Assembly (NCBI GenBank): GCA_002449535.1
Contig: DJWZ01000035.1
Location: 1 to 12,436 of the forward strand
Reading direction: 5' to 3'
From: Prevotellaceae bacterium UBA7017
GTDB lineage: Bacteria; Bacteroidota; Bacteroidia; Bacteroidales; Bacteroidaceae
DNA length: 12,436 bases
Shown here: positions 6,506 to 12,355 of the stretch, piece after piece
Layout: every line of letters starts with the position of its first letter
Numbering within the stretch: the first letter of the stretch is position 1
The notes under the pieces: generated by a model
What the model saw: only the letters and a program-made list of their open reading frames with translations
The model's database searches: none
What the model was told of the DNA's origin: nothing
Made by a program: the position numbers and the translations under genes

Positions 6506-7441
6506 TTAGCCCTCATCGCCTGTTCCGCCGGTTCCTCCGCCGCCTGGGTTAGGGTTAGGGTCGGTAGGCGTTGTTGTGCCGCCGCCGGTTCCCGGGTTAG
6601 TGCCTGGGTTTTCCGGTGTATCCGGTGTGTCAGGATTCGTCGGCGTAGTGCTGCCGCCTTGGTCACCTTGGTCGCCTGTCGAAGGGTTCGTCGGCGTGGT
6701 AGTGCCTGTGCCGTCGCTGCCGGCAGATACCTTGCCGCCCTTGCGTGCGATAATCTGCTTGTAGTGGCGCACCTCGGCATTCATCTGGTCAACAGCGTCT
6801 GCGTATGCCGTGTCGCCCTCGTAGATAAGCACCACGTTGAGCATCTTCGCGAAGTTGCGGTAAGCCGTTATCAACTGCTGGCGCAGCTGTGAGAGTTCGC
6901 TCTTTATGTATCCTGCCTGTGAATTGGTGCGGGCGGTCATGGCAGCGTTGAACTCCTCATTCTTAGCCTGCAGCGCCTCCACCCATGCCGTCAGTCCCAG
7001 TGTGGTGAGCTGTGCCTGGTAGTTGGTCAGCAGGTCTGTACACATCTGGCTCGTTTTCATGGTCTGTTGCTCAAGCTCGCCATCGGTTTTGATGTCGTAG
7101 CGCTTTATCACTTCCTCCAGCACTGTGGCTGCCTCTGCCTGTCCCGGTAACGGACTCTTCTTGGCATTGCTCACGGTACCGCTGAAGCCGGAGGTCAGCT
7201 TGTCGCGCTCGCCGTCAAGCGTCTCGTTCGTCTTCGTCTGACCAGCCGTCGTCATCTTGCGATAGCTCTCGTCGAAGCGTTGCTTTGCCTGCTCCCACGG
7301 TGTGATAAACTCCTGCAACTTTGCAACGATTGGCGCACAGCCCTTGGCACGCGCCAACTGATTCTCGTTGTACTGATAGGTTTCAGACTGGTCCAGATAA
7401 TTGAAGTCCAGAGCAGCCAGTTGTCTTGCATTAATGTCCAT
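6506..7441 (-). CDS. DUF6261-like protein with Thr/Pro/Gly-rich C-terminal tail
   Basis: A 311-residue protein of unknown function. Residues 1 to about 235 are largely helical and charged, with no signal peptide or membrane segment. The segment LGLTAWVEALQAKNEEFNAAM (about 148-168) resembles the 'LGLTEWVxxLexxNxxFexL' block of DUF6261, a family I associate with Bacteroides and Prevotella; the closing YRNFAKMLNVVLIYEGDTAY also fits it. From about residue 240 the protein is low-complexity: repeated TTPTNP, TTPTDP, NPGT and GG words ending GTGGTGDEG. The matching DNA (about 6510-6720) is GC-rich and repetitive. No export signal is visible, so a wall-linker role for the tail is not supported. The ATG at 7441 lies in an AT-rich stretch. 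It appears monocistronic, with its own terminator downstream and the 41-bp array upstream. Confidence 0.85.
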   Translation of the reverse strand: MDINARQLAALDFNYLDQSETYQYNENQLARAKGCAPIVAKLQEFITPWEQAKQRFDESYRKMTTAGQTKTNETLDGERDKLTSGFSGTVSNAKKSPLPGQAEAATVLEEVIKRYDIKTDGELEQQTMKTSQMCTDLLTNYQAQLTTLGLTAWVEALQAKNEEFNAAMTARTNSQAGYIKSELSQLRQQLITAYRNFAKMLNVVLIYEGDTAYADAVDQMNAEVRHYKQIIARKGGKVSAGSDGTGTTTPTNPSTGDQGDQGGSTTPTNPDTPDTPENPGTNPGTGGGTTTPTDPNPNPGGGGTGGTGDEG

Positions 7442-7465
7442 ACAATTAAAAATTTAAGTTTGTTA

Positions 7466-7473
7466 TAAAGTTA
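7466..7473 (-). promoter_or_regulatory. Weak candidate -7 element for the DUF6261-like gene
   Basis: TAACTTTA on the minus strand differs from TAnnTTTG at one base and lies about 25 nt above the ATG at 7441. No convincing TTTG -33 box is found at the right distance; the nearest is TTGG at 7496-7499. If real, the 41-bp array would sit just upstream of the promoter, in the position of an operator or activator array. Confidence 0.25.
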
Positions 7474-7482
7474 TTTATTTGA

Positions 7483-7769
7483 AAAACGGCTCGAACCAAG
7501 CCTTTCTTTTAACATTTTTATATATATCGCAGCGATTTGAGTCCGCCGATTAACATCTTTATACATATCGAATCGATTTGAGCCCGCCTGTTAACCGGTG
7601 TTAATAAATCGAATCGATTTGAAGCCATTTGTTAAACGGTGTTAACAAATCGCGTCGATTTGGCTTTCCCCGTCCTCCGGTGGCTCCAAATCGAGTCGAT
7701 TTAACCTTCCCTTACATCCGGCGGCATCCATCTGGCATCAGATAGGCTTCCCCGCCTTCCGGCGGAGGA
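7483..7769. repeat. 41-bp-period tandem array with a palindromic core in most units
   Basis: Seven consecutive 41-bp units begin at 7483, 7524, 7565, 7606, 7647, 7688 and 7729. Each is a 15-bp core plus a 26-bp linker. Cores from 7524 onward read atatcgcagcgattt, atatcgaatcgattt, aaatcgaatcgattt, aaatcgcgtcgattt, aaatcgagtcgattt; those at 7606 and 7688 are perfect 7+1+7 palindromes. The first (7483) and last (7729) units have decayed cores, but their linkers still align: TTAACATnTTTATA is shared by linkers of units 1 and 2, GTTAAnCGGTGTTAA by 3 and 4, and CCGGyGG recurs at 7677, 7718 and 7759, exactly 41 bp apart. It lies in a 520-bp gap between the LRR gene and the DUF6261-like gene, with no ORF. 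Function unknown: tandem protein-binding sites, transcript hairpins or a minisatellite are all possible. Confidence 0.85.
7752..7765. repeat. Small GC hairpin at the edge of the 41-bp array
   Basis: CCGCC (7752-7756) and GGCGG (7761-7765) form a 5-bp stem with a TTCC loop inside the linker of the last array unit. The earlier linkers have only the right arm (CCGGTGG, CCGGCGG). Short, so it may be incidental. Confidence 0.35.
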
Positions 7770-7842
7770 CGCCCGTCAGTATTTATCTGTATAGTCTGCA
7801 TAGTTGTCCGTTATTTTTCTTGAAAAAGCAATGTCCCCGCCG

Positions 7843-7850
7843 CAAATATA
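7843..7850 (-). promoter_or_regulatory. Candidate -7 element upstream of the 41-bp array
   Basis: TATATTTG on the minus strand fits TAnnTTTG, followed by CGGCGGGG. A TTTG at the usual 19-21 bp upstream distance is missing; one occurs about 29 bp away (7880-7883). If active, it would give the DUF6261-like gene a leader of roughly 390 nt that includes the whole array. Confidence 0.3.
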
Positions 7851-7912
7851 TATAGATGTTTATCCAGCATTATTATGAACAAATTGCGGACGGGAAACTA
7901 TGCTTTGTTGTT

Positions 7913-7959
7913 CCACCCCAGCGACCTTCCCCCTCCCTAACTGGGGAGGGCTGGGGTGG
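7913..7959. repeat. GC-rich nested hairpin after the LRR gene (REP-like or terminator)
   Basis: Outer arms CCACCCCAGC (7913-7922) and GCTGGGGTGG (7950-7959) enclose inner arms CCTCCC (7932-7937) and GGGAGG (7944-7949) with a TAACTG loop. It starts a few bases after the LRR gene's stop (7964-7966), so it may end that transcript, but no U-run follows on the minus strand. The wording (CCCTCCC-TAACTG-GGGAGGG-CTGGGGTGGGG) resembles palindromic repeats that I recall being scattered in many genomes, so a dispersed REP-type element is equally likely. Confidence 0.6.
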
Positions 7960-7963
7960 GGCT

Positions 7964-10900
7964 TTACTCCTCCGGAAACTCCCCGTTCAGTATATAGTTC
8001 ACTATGAACATCACGTCTGGCATGCCCACCTCGCCGTCAAGGTTTGCATCGGCAGCCTCCGCATCGAACGAAGCGTCAGGAGTGCCCAGTATGTAGTTTA
8101 CTATGAACATCACGTCCGGCATGCCTACCTCGCCGTCACCGTTCGCGTCGCCGCGAAGAGCAGGTAATGCATTCTTCAGTAAGAATTCGTTGCAGTTTAC
8201 GAGACCTATATCCTCATAGTTCCTGCCTGTAAATGGCTTGGCAAGAAAAGCCACCACATGCATGTTGTCCTTCACCCATTCATCATCGAGCGTGATGGTG
8301 TAGGTCTTAACGAACCTATTCCCATTCCACGTGACAGGATCACCCCATATTTCTGATACGTTGGTACGTAGAACTCCATTGTGGACATAATCATTTACAT
8401 ACTTGTCTTCTTCCCTCTGAGGAGCAACAATACTATCCTCTGTCAGCAGTACGGTGAGGTTGGCATACTCTTCTACTGCATCGAACTCCTCATTTTTAAC
8501 TCCATTCACCTTAATAGTCAGCTGCCTGTTATTCTCTTCATATACGGCAGTAACATTAAGTTTTGCCAATGACGGTTGAGACTTGGCATTATCTATACTA
8601 ATATAGCCCAAACTTGATGCACCATAGCTTGCATATCTGTCATAGTATGTCGTAGGGGTGTAATGGGTAAAGACACCGTAGGCCCCCGATGCGTCGCACG
8701 ACATTTTGTCAGACAGATGGTTACTTACCAGGACAATATCATCACGCTCTTCCATTAATGCCGCTATGCTTTTATGCGCCCTCGGTGTGTTGGGACACCA
8801 TGTGGCGGTATATAATTCCAGCATCACCTTGTCGCGCCCCATATCTTGGCTATAAGACTTGATAGTCACTGACTGGGCATCGTCCAATGGGAATTCCGGC
8901 GTTTTGCCGTTAATCTCCTTAACACGTAGTGTCAGCTTATGCTTGCCAGGGGGAATGTCTCCAATATTAAAATATAAATATTCGCTCTGAATACTGCGGC
9001 TGACTGACGACATTGTTGCTGTTGCTATTTCCTTTCCGTCAATCTCACATGCAATCGTGGCGCTGCTGATACTCTTCTTGCCCCAATTGCGCAAGTAGAT
9101 ATAAGAAGAGTAATTGTTGCCCGACTGGACATATTTCTTGGAGAACGACAACCCCGTTGTATGCAGGTCATACATAGGAATATTGTCTCCCTCTACGATA
9201 CATTGCAGACTAAGACTCTCGCTTTCGTCTGGCTCCAACCATATCTCGTCATTGTCAACACCTTTGTAAGGACCGTAGAAGTAGCAGCTTCCCAGTTCTG
9301 CATCTTTAGACACGACAGAGACGGGCCATCGTGTACCAGACTGTTTGTATTCTATGCCTATGAAGATGCTGTCGCCAGTAATTTCGTAAGGAGAGTTAAG
9401 AGCCACCTCATTCCAGCCAAGTTGTGGCGATGTGACAAGCTGCGAACAGAGGTCTTTCTTGTCACGGGTGCTACCTATCCATACTTTCAGGCTGGCAATA
9501 TCTGTGTCTTTCAGCGCAAAGCGGACGTTGGTGATAGAGTTGCCGGCAAAAGGTATCATCTGCTCACGGCTAAAGCCTATGCAAACCTTGTAGAGACCTG
9601 CATTTCGACCACCATAGCCACTTTCGCTGATGTCATCAGACGTATAATAGCCCAGTATCATCTGGTTTTCCTCAATGTTGTCGTAAGGACTGTCGGAAAA
9701 CTCAATACCATCCATTTCTATCTCTTTTATCTTAGCAAAATTGCTCCAGCCGTTAACTTCCTTAAAGTACTTGCTGCGACCCATAGGGACATACAATATC
9801 GCATTATTGTAGATGTCGCTTGAAAAAACATCGGTTTCAATCTCCAGAGGTGTCGTCTGCCTGACGATAACTGAATCCAGTGCGGAGCAGCCGGAAAAAG
9901 CATAGTTTCCAATCTTTGTCACACTGTTTGGTATCGTAATCGCTGTTAGCCCGGAGCATCTATAGAAAGCCCAGTTTCCAATTGATGTCACGCTGTTTGG
10001 AATCGTCACCTCTGTCAGCCCGGAGCAGCCATAGAAAGCACTGCCTCCAATTGATGTCACGCTGTTTGGAATCGTCACCTCTGTCAGCCCGGAGCAGCCA
10101 GAGAAAGCACTGCCTCCAATTGATGTCACGCTGTTTGGTATCGTAATCGCTGTTAGCCCGGAGCATCTATAGAAAGCCCAGCCTCCAATTGATGTCACGC
10201 TGTTGGGAATTGTCACCTCTGTCAGCCCGGAGCAGCCAGAGAAAGCACTGTTTCCAATTGATGTCACGCTGTTTGGGATAATTGTGTTTTTGCATCCAGA
10301 AATCAGAGTATTGGTGGATGTCTGTATTATAGCGTTGCAATTATCACGGGAGTCATATTGCGTGTTGCCGCCTTCTACGACAACGGATGTCAGCCCGGAG
10401 CAGTCATAGAAAACACTGATTCCGATTGATGTCACGCTGTTTGGAATCGTCACCTCTGTCAGCCCAAAGCAGCCAGAGAAAGCATAGTCTCCAATCTCCT
10501 TGAGGGTGGAGGGCAATCTGAGGGATGTTATTCCGGAACAGGATTTAAAGCCATAATTAGCTATTTCTGTCACAGTATATGTCTTGCCGTCAATGGTGAC
10601 AGTTTCAGGGATAACGATGTCGCCAACCAGCCTGTCCTTAGAGTATGCGGCAACAGACACCGTGTTGTCGCCTGTCACTTCGAAAGTGAACATATTGGAG
10701 TCAACATCATCCATGTCCATCTCAACGACATGTGCAAACTTGCTCCAGTTCTCGGCAGCCTTATATTTGTCCAAGGAGTTCGTTGGAACATAGAGCGTGG
10801 CATTAGCATATTGACTGTCGGTAAATACGTTTGAAGTAAAATTGATAGGGAAGAAAATATGGCTTTCGATGGTTGACAACTTGTCACAATCGTAGAAAAC

Positions 10901-11251
10901 GCGACTATTTAACGATGTCAGATATGGGGGGAGATTTACTTTCTCGAGTTGGGCACAGCCAGAAAAAGCATACTGCATAATCTGTGTCACAGAAGAGGGC
11001 ATGTAAATTTCAGTGATTCCCGTGTCGGCAAATCCGTTCCAACCGATAATGGTAACGGCATAGTCTTTCCCCTCATATGTGACTTGACTGGGTATTTCAA
11101 GCTTTCCTGTCAATTCCACTCCATCAGCCTTTGAGATTGTTACTGTGCTGTTATCCGAGTTTATATTATACTCGAAACTGCCAACCTTAAATGCATACAG
11201 TTGGATGGGCAAAATCATCTCCATCAGTACAAAGAATAAAAGTTTTTTCAT
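7964..11251 (-). CDS. Secreted BspA-like leucine-rich-repeat protein with Omp28/thioredoxin-like and dockerin-like domains
   Basis: A 1095-residue exported protein of unknown target. Residues 1-20 (MKKLLFFVLMEMILPIQLYA) form a signal peptide, likely cut before FKVGS. Two similar modules follow (about 23-175 and 186-510), each starting with a short beta domain (..NSTVTISK.. / ..NTVSVAAYSK..) and then LRR_5 repeats of the BspA/TpLRR type. The second module has a run of near-identical 23-residue repeats, IPNSVTSIGGSAFSGCSGLT, and a longer variant with NCNAIIQTSTNTLISGC. About 526-690 is a beta-rich region; 690-800 looks like a CARDB/Ig-type fold. About 803-990 resembles Omp28/thioredoxin-like domains, with WCPNT at 818-822 (one Cys, not CxxC). 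The end (1035-1095) has two dockerin-like Ca2+ loops, DANGDGEVG and DANLDGEVG. No T9SS C-terminal domain or lipobox is seen. BspA relatives bind host or bacterial surfaces; adhesion is inferred. Confidence 0.93.
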   Translation of the reverse strand: MKKLLFFVLMEMILPIQLYAFKVGSFEYNINSDNSTVTISKADGVELTGKLEIPSQVTYEGKDYAVTIIGWNGFADTGITEIYMPSSVTQIMQYAFSGCAQLEKVNLPPYLTSLNSRVFYDCDKLSTIESHIFFPINFTSNVFTDSQYANATLYVPTNSLDKYKAAENWSKFAHVVEMDMDDVDSNMFTFEVTGDNTVSVAAYSKDRLVGDIVIPETVTIDGKTYTVTEIANYGFKSCSGITSLRLPSTLKEIGDYAFSGCFGLTEVTIPNSVTSIGISVFYDCSGLTSVVVEGGNTQYDSRDNCNAIIQTSTNTLISGCKNTIIPNSVTSIGNSAFSGCSGLTEVTIPNSVTSIGGWAFYRCSGLTAITIPNSVTSIGGSAFSGCSGLTEVTIPNSVTSIGGSAFYGCSGLTEVTIPNSVTSIGNWAFYRCSGLTAITIPNSVTKIGNYAFSGCSALDSVIVRQTTPLEIETDVFSSDIYNNAILYVPMGRSKYFKEVNGWSNFAKIKEIEMDGIEFSDSPYDNIEENQMILGYYTSDDISESGYGGRNAGLYKVCIGFSREQMIPFAGNSITNVRFALKDTDIASLKVWIGSTRDKKDLCSQLVTSPQLGWNEVALNSPYEITGDSIFIGIEYKQSGTRWPVSVVSKDAELGSCYFYGPYKGVDNDEIWLEPDESESLSLQCIVEGDNIPMYDLHTTGLSFSKKYVQSGNNYSSYIYLRNWGKKSISSATIACEIDGKEIATATMSSVSRSIQSEYLYFNIGDIPPGKHKLTLRVKEINGKTPEFPLDDAQSVTIKSYSQDMGRDKVMLELYTATWCPNTPRAHKSIAALMEERDDIVLVSNHLSDKMSCDASGAYGVFTHYTPTTYYDRYASYGASSLGYISIDNAKSQPSLAKLNVTAVYEENNRQLTIKVNGVKNEEFDAVEEYANLTVLLTEDSIVAPQREEDKYVNDYVHNGVLRTNVSEIWGDPVTWNGNRFVKTYTITLDDEWVKDNMHVVAFLAKPFTGRNYEDIGLVNCNEFLLKNALPALRGDANGDGEVGMPDVMFIVNYILGTPDASFDAEAADANLDGEVGMPDVMFIVNYILNGEFPEE
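9915..10328 (-). repeat. 69-bp tandem repeats encoding 23-residue LRR units
   Basis: Inside the LRR gene, units start at 9915, 9984, 10053, 10122, 10191 and 10260, exactly 69 bp apart, each including gatgtcacgctgtttgg (the 9915 copy is slightly altered). Units 9984 and 10053 differ at one base. Units 9915 and 10122 (both encoding AFYRCSGLTAIT) are near-identical to each other and less like their neighbours, suggesting a 207-bp, three-unit duplication. The periodicity breaks after 10260, where a longer repeat variant intervenes; another copy begins at 10428. Such identity points to recent expansion and possible copy-number variation. Confidence 0.85.
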
Positions 11252-11285
11252 TTTTATGTGAATTTAATCGAATATTTTTTGTTTG

Positions 11286-11513
11286 TTATAGATTGTGTTT
11301 CGGTTGCGATGCGTCAGCACGCATAAAGGCACGCGACAGTCCTTCATTTTGGACTGTAACGTGTCTTATGGTTGCTGCGCCGCGCGGTGCGTATATAGTA
11401 TTGCTAATACCCTGTTGGGGGGTGATTTTTCCCTCAATGCCCATGCCTCCTACCGCCGCGCGGGCTTCACGGGCAGCAAAAGGTAAAGCTGTGTATGTAG
11501 GGGTTGTGAGCAT
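11286..11513 (-). CDS. Small 75-residue ORF of unknown function upstream of the LRR gene
   Basis: Starts at the ATG at 11513 (an in-frame TTG at 11519 is less likely) and ends 34 nt before the LRR gene. The product is Ala/Arg/Thr-rich with no signal peptide, helix-rich in the middle (FAAREARAAVGGMG), and ends SRAFMRADASQPKHNL. I recognise no domain. Its base composition is GC-richer than its AT-rich flanks, and a strong hairpin (11328-11365) lies within it. These points make it equally possible that this is a dispersed repeat or structured RNA with an accidental reading frame. It lies in the same frame as the 49-residue ORF upstream, separated by stops TGA and TAA. Confidence 0.4.
   Translation of the reverse strand: MLTTPTYTALPFAAREARAAVGGMGIEGKITPQQGISNTIYAPRGAATIRHVTVQNEGLSRAFMRADASQPKHNL
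11328..11365. repeat. Strong hairpin within the 75-residue ORF
   Basis: ACAGTCC (11336-11342) and GGACTGT (11351-11357) form a perfect 7-bp stem with the loop TTCATTTT. After a 2x2 internal loop (CG/AA) the stem extends with GGCACG (11328-11333) against CGTGTC (11360-11365), including one G-T pair. Thirteen paired positions in 38 bp inside a presumed coding region is unusual and suggests an RNA structure or palindromic repeat. Confidence 0.6.
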
Positions 11514-11543
11514 TTTCAAGAGGTTAGTTTACCTTGTATTCTT

Positions 11544-11693
11544 TCATAATCTGGCACGAACAGCTTCTTCCAGTTTGTCAATAAATTTCTCCACTGGGTG
11601 CAGACGCTCACTTGGAGTCTTTGCGACATGGGCAACAGGATTAAGCCTTCTTTGCTTAGTCGCAGCTGATGAAGAAGTACAAGTTGTTTCCAT
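11544..11693 (-). CDS. Small 49-residue basic protein, unknown function
   Basis: METTCTSSSA at the start, then a basic stretch TKQRRLNPVAHVAKTPSER, then a likely amphipathic helix HPVEKFIDKLEEAVRARL to the end. No signal peptide, membrane segment or known domain is seen. The case for it being real is its position: a TATCTTTG -7 element ends about 30 nt upstream of the ATG, giving a short leader of about 25 nt, and the sequence reads like a folded, charged peptide rather than noise. The stop overlaps an ATG (TTATGA) that opens only a 7-codon frame. It is 30 nt upstream of the 75-residue ORF and could share a transcript with it and the LRR gene. Bacteroidales have many such lineage-specific small genes. 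Confidence 0.5.
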   Translation of the reverse strand: METTCTSSSAATKQRRLNPVAHVAKTPSERLHPVEKFIDKLEEAVRARL

Positions 11694-11723
11694 TATTATA
11701 TTGTTATTTTAGGTTTCCGAGTG

Positions 11724-11731
11724 CAAAGATA
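11724..11731 (-). promoter_or_regulatory. Promoter -7 element ahead of the small ORFs and LRR gene
   Basis: TATCTTTG on the minus strand fits TAnnTTTG exactly and continues GCACTCG, the same continuation as at the tsaB promoter. At the -33 position (about 11752-11758) there is only a T-rich run (TTTTTTC), so the upstream box is imperfect. Transcription would start near 11717. No other convincing promoter lies between this and the LRR gene start at 11251, so the LRR gene may be transcribed from here with a leader or small genes of about 460 nt. Confidence 0.55.
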
Positions 11732-11810
11732 CGAAAAATTTGGTTAAGTGAGAAAAAAGGAATAGATTTCTTTTTCTCGAATGTGAAAATTTTATCCAAT
11801 AATTTATGAG

Positions 11811-11844
11811 AAATACAAGAAAAAAAAAGGATTTTTTTGTATTT
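11811..11844. terminator. AT-rich hairpin terminator after the acetyltransferase gene
   Basis: AAATAC (11811-11816) pairs with GTATTT (11839-11844), and the stem continues through A-run/T-run pairing with one bulged G around a loop containing AGGA. It begins 5 nt after the acetyltransferase stop (11850-11852). T-runs exist on both strands, so it could work in either direction. The wording CAAGAAAAA...TTTTTTGTATTTT recurs at 6415-6445 upstream of tsaB. Confidence 0.6.
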
Positions 11845-11849
11845 TCCTT

Positions 11850-12347
11850 TTATGGATGTAGTATTTTCTCCATCCAAATCATGTCCAGCCATTGGTCGAA
11901 CTTCCTGCCGCATTTATGGAAATGTGCCACCTTCGTATAGCCGTGTTTCGTATGGAAACGGATGGAAGGCTCTGCACTTGCCGTGATGCTGGCATACAGA
12001 TTCCGGATGCCCTGCGCATAGAGCCGTTTCTCCAATTCCTCATATAGCGCAGTGCCGATGCCTCCGCGATGGGCTCCCTTGTCTATGTAGATAGACATCT
12101 CGACACAATGGTCGTATGCCGCCCGCTCCCTGAAGCGGCTGGCGTAGCAGTACCCCACTGGAGTGCCCGAGACCTCTGCAACGAGATAGGGATAATGCTC
12201 CAATACCTTCAAGATTCTGCTACGAAATTCCTCCACCGACGGACATCTTAGTTCGTAGGTGATAGGGGTGTTATCTACATAGTAAGAATATATGCCAAGC
12301 AGTGCCTCGGCATCCTCTGGTGTCGCTAAACGAATTTTTATATCCAT
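11850..12347 (-). CDS. GNAT N-acetyltransferase, phosphinothricin-acetyltransferase-like
   Basis: A 165-residue cytoplasmic enzyme of the GNAT fold that transfers an acetyl group from acetyl-CoA to an amine. IRLATPEDAEALLGIYSYYVDNTPITYE (5-32) is the typical start of the Pat/YncA/MddA subfamily (…NTxxTFE). VEMSIYID (82-89) contains the conserved Glu83 that activates the amine in this subfamily. The acetyl-CoA loop is HRGGIGTAL (93-101), and SIRFHTKHGYTKVAHFHKCGRKFDQWLDMIWMEK is the usual ending (FHxxxGF…GxKFgrWlDxxwM). Members act on phosphinothricin, methionine derivatives or other small amines; the natural substrate cannot be told. Start: ATG at 12347 with an ideal AAGGAG 5-6 nt upstream, overlapping the TAA of the upstream gene, so co-transcribed with it. 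Confidence 0.93.
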   Translation of the reverse strand: MDIKIRLATPEDAEALLGIYSYYVDNTPITYELRCPSVEEFRSRILKVLEHYPYLVAEVSGTPVGYCYASRFRERAAYDHCVEMSIYIDKGAHRGGIGTALYEELEKRLYAQGIRNLYASITASAEPSIRFHTKHGYTKVAHFHKCGRKFDQWLDMIWMEKILHP

Positions 12348-12355
12348 ATTTCTCC

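Noticed and set aside
6510..6764. Plus-strand frame reading Val/Pro/Gly-rich repeats
   Set aside because: A by-product of the repetitive GC-rich DNA encoding the Thr/Pro/Gly tail on the minus strand.
7524..7702. CRISPR-like array (regular repeats with equal 26-bp spacers)
   Set aside because: The 'spacers' are related to each other in sequence, the repeat is only 15 bp and varies, and no cas gene is present. It is a 41-bp tandem repeat, not a CRISPR.
9161..9823. 220-codon open frame on the plus strand
   Set aside because: Lies entirely antisense to the LRR gene, whose frame has a signal peptide and clear domains; the plus-strand product shows no family motif.
11286..11693. The 49- and 75-residue ORFs as one gene broken by stops (they are in the same frame)
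   Set aside because: Two stops (TGA, TAA) separate them and composition differs on the two sides; chance agreement of frame (one in three) is a simpler explanation.
11191..11712. 173-codon plus-strand frame across the region between the LRR gene and the acetyltransferase
   Set aside because: Begins inside the LRR gene's signal-peptide region, has no recognisable domain, and is antisense to two minus-strand ORFs that have a promoter. Not fully excluded.
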